Source: Synechococcaceae cyanobacterium SM1_2_3
GTDB taxonomy: Bacteria; Pseudomonadota; Gammaproteobacteria; Competibacterales; Competibacteraceae
DNA length: 32,411 bases
Reading direction: 5' to 3'
NCBI GenBank assembly: GCA_012031845.1
Contig: JAAUTD010000006.1
Location: 1 to 32,411, forward strand
Both the position numbers and the translations under genes were made by a program. Positions within the stretch are counted from its first letter, which is position 1. Each line of letters begins with the position of its first letter. This document shows positions 27,452 through 32,411 of this stretch, in pieces. The notes under the pieces were generated by a model that did no database searches, had not been told where the DNA came from, and was given only the letters and a program-made list of their open reading frames with translations.

Positions 27452-28148
27452 ATGGAATTTACTGAATGTGCTAAAGGAAGGCTGACTTTAACCCTGAAAT
27501 CCAGTTTGCTGTGCGCGGTGATGCTGATGTCCGCGCCAACCTTGGCGGAATCACTGGAAACCGCCAAAGCCGCAGAAAAAACCAGGCCCGCCCTGGTCGC
27601 CAACCCCGATGCGATCATTCGCACCAGCGCCATGTCGGTTACGACCGCCGCCTTGGTCGCTAACCTGATGCGACAATTCGCACCAGCGCCATATCAGCCA
27701 GCGAACAGCGTAAACACTCCCGTCTTGCTGGACACATTCAGCGTCGCTACCAGGTTCCTGCACACAAGGCCGAGCGAATCGTGGCTGAAGCCTTTAGCAA
27801 TGGCAGAACTCATCAGGTCGAACCAGAATTAATCCTCGCCATCATCGCGGTCGAATCCACCTTCAAGGAACAGGCGGTCAGCCGGGAAGGCGCTCGCGGT
27901 TTGATGCAGGTATTGCCGCGTTCCCACCCGCAAAAATGCAGGATATTGGCGGCTCACACGCCTTGTTCGATCCCGCCAAGAACATTCACACTGGTTCCAA
28001 AATTTTGGTGAAGTATCTGGACGCCCACTCCGGCAACTTGCGGCGGGCATTGCTCAGTTACAACGGCAGTCTGGGAACCCGATCCTCGTTCCCCGAAAGG
28101 GTGTTGCGGGTCTATCGGGATCTGCGGCAGGTAACGACCGAAGGCTGA
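27452..28148 (+). CDS. Secreted lytic transglycosylase, SLT domain (two frameshifts in this assembly)
   Basis: Corrected length is 232 aa. A signal peptide ends at APTLA, then comes a linker with two 20-residue repeats, then a C-terminal SLT domain. The domain shows HIQRRYQVPAHKAERIVAEA, ELILAIIAVESTFKEQAVS with the catalytic glutamate, GARGLMQVLPRSHPQK and the ALFDPAKNIHTGSKILVKYL helix. The final blocks are LLSYNGSLG and FPERVLRVYRDL. Such enzymes cleave the glycan strand of peptidoglycan in the periplasm. One C is missing at 27663-27665 (second repeat; true reading LVANPDATIRTSA) and one A in the run at 27932-27936. The total length then divides by three. GGAGG lies four bases before the ATG, a rather short gap. 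Confidence 0.82.
27590..27705 (+). repeat. Tandem 60-bp duplication in the transglycosylase linker
   Basis: Copy one begins at 27590 and encodes LVANPDAIIRTSAMSVTTAA. Copy two begins at 27650 and, with one C restored, encodes LVANPDATIRTSAISASEQ. The spacing is 60 bases at the left end but 59 at GCACCAGCGC (27621 and 27680), which places the missing base inside copy two. Confidence 0.8.
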
Positions 28149-28153
28149 CGCCT

Positions 28154-28191
28154 AATCCGCCCGTGCTGACTGGATCGAGCCGGGCGGGATT
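28154..28191 (+). terminator. Hairpin after the lytic transglycosylase gene
   Basis: AATCCGCCCG pairs with CGGGCGGGATT with one bulged G around a 17-base loop, five bases after the stop codon. There is no T tract, so it is a weak terminator candidate or an mRNA-stabilising structure. Confidence 0.35.
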
Positions 28192-28266
28192 CCCTGCCGA
28201 ACCCCACTGATTTTCATAGCGGTACAGACAAGCCCTTGTTTGTTGCCAGTGGTTTATCGCTGTCGT

Positions 28267-28289
28267 TGCGCATTCATATAATATGCGCA
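28267..28289 (+). promoter_or_regulatory. Promoter -10 box inside a perfect inverted repeat
   Basis: TGCGCAT (28267-28273) and ATGCGCA (28283-28289) flank TATAAT (28277-28282), 26 bases before the DUF1285 ATG. A TTATCG at 28254-28259, 17 bases upstream of the -10, is a modest -35. The symmetry across the -10 box suggests an operator for an unknown repressor of the five-gene operon. Confidence 0.5.
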
Positions 28290-28314
28290 CATTCAACGAC
28301 TCGATTCCTAATTC

Positions 28315-28893
28315 ATGTCCAATCCCGCACCTGACCTCGCCGCTTTGGCCGTTGCGTTGTCTACAAACCGTCTGCTACCGCCCGTTGATCAATGGAATCC
28401 GCCCCTCAGCGGCGAGATGAATCTGCGCATTGCCCGCAATGGCGTCTGGCATCACGACGGCGCACCCATCCAGCGTGAATCACTGATTCAGTTATTTGCC
28501 TCGATCCTGCGTTGTGACGAAGACGGTCATTACTATCTGGTCACCCCGGTGGAAAAATGGCGCATCCAGGTCGAAATAGCGCCCTTTCTGGCGGTGCGGC
28601 TCGATGCCAGTGGCGTCGGGCGGGATCAAGTTCTGCGCACGACCACCAATCTGGGCGATGCCTTCGCCATCGGCTCCGATCATCCGCTCATCGTTGACTA
28701 TCCCACTGCCAACGGTGAACCGGTTCCCACGGTTCTGGTGCGGGGCCGATTACGCGCCCTGCTGACCCGCGCCGTATTCCTGGAATTAGCCGAACTTGGC
28801 GAAGAACGGCGCTCAGGCCCGCGTCGTGAATATGGCGTCTGGAGTCAAGGCCAGTTTTTCAGCCTGGGACGGCTGGATGACCACATCGCATAA
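28315..28893 (+). CDS. DUF1285 family protein
   Basis: The 192-residue cytoplasmic protein belongs to the DUF1285 family, common in Gammaproteobacteria and of unknown function. Typical segments are PPVDQWNPPLSGEMNLRIARNGVWHHDGAPIQRESLIQLFASILR, then DGHYYLVTPVEKWRIQVE, then DLEL-like TNLGDAFAIGSDHPL and a C-terminal YGVWSQGQFFSLG. No signal peptide or membrane helix is seen. It is the first gene of a same-strand run up to 31760 with gaps of 14, 8 and 21 bp and a four-base overlap, and a promoter-like site lies just upstream. Confidence 0.88.
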   Translation: MSNPAPDLAALAVALSTNRLLPPVDQWNPPLSGEMNLRIARNGVWHHDGAPIQRESLIQLFASILRCDEDGHYYLVTPVEKWRIQVEIAPFLAVRLDASGVGRDQVLRTTTNLGDAFAIGSDHPLIVDYPTANGEPVPTVLVRGRLRALLTRAVFLELAELGEERRSGPRREYGVWSQGQFFSLGRLDDHIA

Positions 28894-28907
28894 CTCAGGA
28901 ACCGCCA

Positions 28908-29791
28908 GTGCGCCACTCATTATTATCTGTGCTGCGGATCATCGTGCTGCTGCCGTCCTATACCCTGGTGCTGCTGATCCGCCTGCTGAAATGGCTAATC
29001 GCGCCGCTGGCCTTGTTGGCGCAACTGCTGATCGGCGTCCCGCTGGTGCTGATGCAACTGCGGCAACCGTTGCGCCCGCGCTTCATTGCCACGCCAGAGA
29101 CCGATTTGCCCGATCAGGCATGGATCGAATTCGCCGACGCCGCCGAAGCGCTGGCCGCCGATGGTTTTGTCCACTACGGCGATTTTCATTGCGATAGCGT
29201 GATCCAGAATGCGGTGTTATGGCTGCGGCTGCTGGGCCAGCCGGAACAGGGCATTAGCGCGGTCGTAGTCCACATTGAATTCACGACCGGGGTCCGTCCG
29301 GCGCGGAGTTTTGTTGAATTCGCCACTGAATTCAGCGATGGCCGGGTGCTGTCCACCAATAATCTCACCATGCCCTACAGCCTGCCCTCACCCGCTTACC
29401 TGGCTCGCCTGCAACTCAAGGATGTGTGGGAGCCTCGCGCCCTGTATGTATTGCATCGGGAACTGGTCACCGCCCTGGCGCAGCCAGTGAGTCTGGCCAA
29501 AATCGAACAGGCGATTCGCGATCCCGCCGATTTACTCGCCAACGGCTACGCCCGCGAAATTGCGGCGCTGATTGCCCAAGGCTGGCTGCGGCCCGATCCG
29601 GCCAATCCTTGCGCGGCTCAGCTCAGTCTCCAAGGCGCGATTATGGGGTCTGGCGGCAAGCGTGGCCGCTGGCCAGTCTGCATCTGCGCGCCGCTGACCG
29701 CCGCGCCCGCCGGTTGCTGGCCGAACACGGCATCGCTGCGGAAGCTTTTGCGGGCGCAGCCCCGAATATTCGGTCACTCAGCACACACTGA
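28908..29791 (+). CDS. Membrane-anchored protein of unknown function (one frameshift)
   Basis: The corrected product is 294 aa. I do not recognise the family. The first 55 residues form two hydrophobic helices separated by RLLKW, and the rest is soluble: a central alpha/beta region (FADAAEALAADGFVHYGDFHCD, VVHIEFTTGVRPARSFVEFATEFSDGRVLSTNNLTMPY) and a helical C-terminus. The frame breaks at 29641-29642, where one T appears to be missing. Restoring it gives GAIYGVWRQAWPLASLHLRAADRRARRLLAEHG and a stop at 29791. Without the correction the frame runs to 29831 and overlaps the next gene. GTG start with CAGGA upstream. It sits between DUF1285 and another unknown gene. Confidence 0.7.
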
Positions 29792-29799
29792 CGGCTCCC

Positions 29800-30342
29800 A
29801 TGCGGATTTGCACCGTACGGGAAAGCTATGATCAGATCCGCGCTCTGGCCCGATGCACGGATTCCCGATCCGAACTGGAAAATGTGGTCGTTGACCTTGA
29901 GCGCGATGAAAGCGGGAGCGTACGAACGCGGCAGTTCCGTTATACCTTTGGCAGTTGCGCCGATCATCCGCAACGGCGGATTCGCCGCCTGCATGGCTTT
30001 GATATTTTGCTCGATCCGGTCGCTTGCACCGTGACGGTCAGCGCAATGGAACGGGAATTTGAGCAGGCCAGGGATGATGCTGATTGGGCCGAACTCACCG
30101 CCGATTCGCCGCTGACGCCGTTGCGGTGCGGGCCTTGGCTGCATGATCTGGATAGCGCATTGCCGACGGCTTTAACGCTGCTGGATCAATGGGCGGGGGT
30201 CGGGCGTCATACGCCGGAATCCGCCTCGCTTTATCCTGATGAAGACGGTGCGCCGCGTTGGCAAATTGTGGCGTGGAGCGAGACCGATCTACCCTTGCAG
30301 GTGATACTTGACGCCCGTTCGGGCGCCGTTCTCCACGAGTAA
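29800..30342 (+). CDS. Hypothetical protein
   Basis: This 180-residue, mostly hydrophilic protein is not recognised. It has no signal peptide or membrane helix. The first half is rich in arginine and acidic residues (VVVDLERDESGSVRTRQFRYTF), with HGFDILLDPVACTVTV as a likely beta segment. The second half has DWAELTADSPLTPL, ALTLLDQWAGVGRHTPESA and ends QVILDARSGAVLHE. The start is eight bases after the corrected stop of the upstream gene. Position in the run suggests cotranscription with QmcA and NfeD. Confidence 0.65.
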   Translation: MRICTVRESYDQIRALARCTDSRSELENVVVDLERDESGSVRTRQFRYTFGSCADHPQRRIRRLHGFDILLDPVACTVTVSAMEREFEQARDDADWAELTADSPLTPLRCGPWLHDLDSALPTALTLLDQWAGVGRHTPESASLYPDEDGAPRWQIVAWSETDLPLQVILDARSGAVLHE

Positions 30343-30363
30343 TTTCACAGAGGAGTCACGAGG

Positions 30364-31293
30364 ATGGAAGGTTTTTCCGCGTTTGTGATCGGACTGGCGG
30401 TTTTCGCCGTCATTCTGGTGTTTTTGGGGGTCAAGTCGGTTCCGCAGGGCATGGAATATACGATTGAGCGGTTTGGACGCTACACCCAAACGCTGACCCC
30501 GGGACTGAATTTCATCATTCCGGTGATTGACCGGGTTGGCCGCAAGATGAACATGATGGAAACCGTGCTGGATGTGCCCTCGCAGGAAATCATCACCAAG
30601 GATAACGCCATCGTTCGGGTAGACGGCGTGGTGTTCTATCAAGTGCTGGATGCGGCCAAAGCCGCCTATGAGGTCAATCAACTGGAATTCGCCATTCTCC
30701 AACTGACCATGACCAACATCCGCACGGTGATGGGATCAATGGATCTGGATGAACTGCTCTCCAAACGCGACGAGATCAACACCCGGCTGCTGGTGGTGGT
30801 GGATGAAGCCACGACGCCGTGGGGGGTGAAAGTAATTCGCATTGAAATCAAGGATATCACCCCGCCCAAGGATTTGGTGGATTCGATGGCGCGGCAGATG
30901 AAGGCGGAGCGCGACAAACGGGCGTCTATTCTGACCGCCGAGGGCGAACGGCAGGCGTCCATTCTGGCGGCAGAGGGGCAAAAACAGGCGGCGATTCTGG
31001 AAGCGGAAGGCCGCAAGGAATCCGCCTCGCGCGATGCCGAAGCCCGCGAGCGGCTGGCTCAGGCTGAAGCCCGCGCTACGCTGATGTTGTCTGAGGCCAT
31101 TGGCAAGGGCAGTGTGCAGGCGGTCAACTATTTCGTGGCGCTGAAATATGTCGAGGCGGTTACCAAGCTGGCGGCGGCACCGAATCAGAAAGTATTGTTG
31201 ATGCCGCTGGATACGTCAGGGCTGGTCGGCACTTTAGCGGGCGTCGCTGAACTGGCGCAGGAGGCCATGAGCAAGACGGGAAGCCGTTCATGA
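30364..31293 (+). CDS. qmcA: SPFH/band 7 (stomatin-like) membrane protein QmcA
   Basis: The 309-residue protein has one N-terminal membrane helix (residues about 5-24) and then the stomatin/prohibitin domain: [81 protein letters not shown] and [17 protein letters not shown] coiled-coil region follows with repeated [24 protein letters not shown] units. Family members form ring-like oligomers in membrane microdomains, and E. coli QmcA is linked to FtsH function. GAGG lies directly before the ATG. The stop overlaps the start of the NfeD gene (ATGA), the standard pairing. Confidence 0.93.
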   Translation: MEGFSAFVIGLAVFAVILVFLGVKSVPQGMEYTIERFGRYTQTLTPGLNFIIPVIDRVGRKMNMMETVLDVPSQEIITKDNAIVRVDGVVFYQVLDAAKAAYEVNQLEFAILQLTMTNIRTVMGSMDLDELLSKRDEINTRLLVVVDEATTPWGVKVIRIEIKDITPPKDLVDSMARQMKAERDKRASILTAEGERQASILAAEGQKQAAILEAEGRKESASRDAEARERLAQAEARATLMLSEAIGKGSVQAVNYFVALKYVEAVTKLAAAPNQKVLLMPLDTSGLVGTLAGVAELAQEAMSKTGSRS

Positions 31294-31760
31294 GCGCCGG
31301 ACTGCTGGAGCCGGTCTATTGGAACTGGATGTTGTTGGGCGTGGCGCTGATGGCGATTGAGGCCATTGTCCCCGGTTTCTTCTTTCTGTGGATGGGCGTA
31401 GCGGCGCTGATCGTGGGATTCACCTTGACGCTATTGCCGGACATGAGCTGGACCTATCAGATCATGCTGTTCGCGCTGCTGTCGGTCGGCTCGATTGTGG
31501 CCTGGCGCTGGCGCTTGCGGCGGCATCCAACCCAGACCGCTGATCCGCTGCTCAACCGGCGCGGTCACCAGTATGTCGGCCGGGTGTTCACCCTGGACGC
31601 GCCGACGGTCAACGGCCACGGCAAAATCCGGGTGGATGACAGCACCTGGAAGGTATTGGTGGAACGGGATTGTCCGGCGGGAACCCGGCTGCGGATCGTC
31701 GGGGTGGATGGGGTGATGCTGAAGGGCGTGGTCGAAACCGACGGCGACAAACCGGCTTGA
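31290..31760 (+). CDS. NfeD-like (short form) membrane protein
   Basis: This 156-residue protein has membrane helices near residues 11-30, 33-50 and 54-70 ([32 protein letters not shown] and following), then a C-terminal OB-fold NfeD domain. The domain contains [34 protein letters not shown] and [16 protein letters not shown]. The short NfeD (YbbK partner) form lacks the ClpP-like protease. It acts with the SPFH protein encoded just upstream, probably in membrane quality control. It is translationally coupled by a four-base overlap and is the last gene of the run; the next gene is convergent, 17 bp away. Confidence 0.92.
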   Translation: MSAGLLEPVYWNWMLLGVALMAIEAIVPGFFFLWMGVAALIVGFTLTLLPDMSWTYQIMLFALLSVGSIVAWRWRLRRHPTQTADPLLNRRGHQYVGRVFTLDAPTVNGHGKIRVDDSTWKVLVERDCPAGTRLRIVGVDGVMLKGVVETDGDKPA

Positions 31761-31777
31761 GTCCGGTTCAGGCCGAT

Positions 31778-32411
31778 TTACAACACCTGCTTCAAAAACG
31801 CCTGCGCCCGGGGTTCCCTGGGCGCGGTGAAAAACTCCATCGGCGGCGCATCCTCCACAATCCGCCCGGCATCCATGAACAGCACCCGGTCGGCCACTTC
31901 GCGGGCAAAACCCATCTCGTGGGTGACCACCGCCATCGTCATCCCTTCGGCGGCCAGTTGCTTCATCACATCCAGCACTTCGCCCACCATTTCGGGATCG
32001 AGCGCGCTGGTTGGCTCATCAAACAGCATAATCTTGGGGTCCATCGCCAGAGCGCGGGCAATCGCTACCCGCTGTTGCTGCCCACCCGACAGCCGCGACG
32101 GGTATTCCTGCGCCTTCTCGGCGATGCCGACCTTAATCAGCAGTTGCATCGCTCGCTCATCCGCTTCGGCAGCCTTGCGCTTGCGCACCACCCGCTGCGC
32201 CAGCGTCACGTTTTCCAGCACCGTTTTATGCGGGAACAGGTTGAAATGCTGGAACACCATCCCGACCTCGCGGCGCACGGTGTTGAGATTGGTTTTGCTG
32301 CCAGCAATGTCAATGCCGTCAATCATCACCTGGCCGTCGTCGAATTCTTCCAGCCCGTTCAGGCAGCGCAGAAAGGTGGATTTGCCGGAACCGGACGGGC
32401 CGATGATCACC
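31778..32411 (-). CDS. Polar amino acid-type ABC transporter ATP-binding protein (5' end outside window)
   Basis: The visible 210 residues are the bulk of a GlnQ/HisP-type ATPase. They include Walker [10 protein letters not shown], the Q-loop [20 protein letters not shown], the signature LSGGQQQR, Walker [17 protein letters not shown], and the H-loop [26 protein letters not shown]. The C-terminus ([14 protein letters not shown]) is typical of amino-acid importers. About 25-30 N-terminal residues lie beyond the window edge. Partner permease and binding-protein genes should lie outside to the right, so the substrate is unknown. It is convergent with the NfeD gene. Confidence 0.92.
   Translation of the reverse strand, partial: VIIGPSGSGKSTFLRCLNGLEEFDDGQVMIDGIDIAGSKTNLNTVRREVGMVFQHFNLFPHKTVLENVTLAQRVVRKRKAAEADERAMQLLIKVGIAEKAQEYPSRLSGGQQQRVAIARALAMDPKIMLFDEPTSALDPEMVGEVLDVMKQLAAEGMTMAVVTHEMGFAREVADRVLFMDAGRIVEDAPPMEFFTAPREPRAQAFLKQVL

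Overview
The window looks like chromosomal DNA of a gammaproteobacterium that stores polyhydroxyalkanoate. The fused 23S rRNA methyltransferase RlmKL, a FimV-type protein, a DUF1285 protein, YbaK and a QmcA/NfeD pair point to Gammaproteobacteria. A class I PHA synthase, a PduO-type cobalamin adenosyltransferase and a set of CoA-transferase/lyase genes of the 3-hydroxypropionate bicycle suggest a Competibacter/Contendobacter-like glycogen-accumulating organism. That placement is inferred from gene content only. No rRNA, tRNA, CRISPR array or complete insertion sequence was seen.

Layout. 1-154: a dispersed palindromic repeat, then threonine synthase (thrC) and a Uma2-family nuclease. 2396-4252 (-): a short FimV-like protein. 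4416-7276 (+): one large ACP / AMP-ligase / PlsC acyltransferase gene broken by indels, followed by repeat copy 2. 7462-10355 (-): a SprA-related protein, a methyl-accepting chemotaxis protein and a secreted Cache-domain protein. 10780-16347 (-): a compact five-gene operon of two class III CoA-transferases (succinyl-CoA:malate type), mesaconyl-C4-CoA hydratase, malyl/citramalyl-CoA lyase and mesaconyl-CoA C1-C4 transferase. 16546-20438 (+): an ABC-2 permease and a TRAP transporter (dctPQM). 20513-21106 (-): a Tat-exported MepK-like peptidase. 21451-25902 (+): ybaK, rlmKL and phaC, then repeat copy 3. 26062-26637 (-): cobalamin adenosyltransferase. 26640-27451: an AT-rich stretch and a hairpin-rich leader. 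27452-28148 (+): a lytic transglycosylase. 28315-31760 (+): a five-gene run of DUF1285, two unknown proteins, QmcA and NfeD. 31778-32411 (-): an amino-acid type ABC ATPase cut by the window edge.

The main biological find is the 10780-16347 operon. It encodes most of the glyoxylate-assimilation half of the 3-hydroxypropionate bicycle: CoA transfer onto malate, malyl-CoA and citramalyl-CoA cleavage, and conversion of mesaconyl-C1-CoA to C4-CoA and then citramalyl-CoA. Mesaconyl-C1-CoA hydratase (mch) is not in the window. The neighbouring TRAP transporter, PHA synthase and B12 adenosyltransferase fit a metabolism that moves C4 acids and propionyl-CoA into acetyl-CoA, pyruvate and PHA, but that link is inferred.

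An important caveat is that at least nine genes carry single-base indels, mostly in short runs of one base, with protein similarity continuing in the next frame. They look like uncorrected sequencing or assembly errors. They split real genes and create a false 1,319-codon RlmKL-PhaC fusion. Coordinates below cover the intended full genes.
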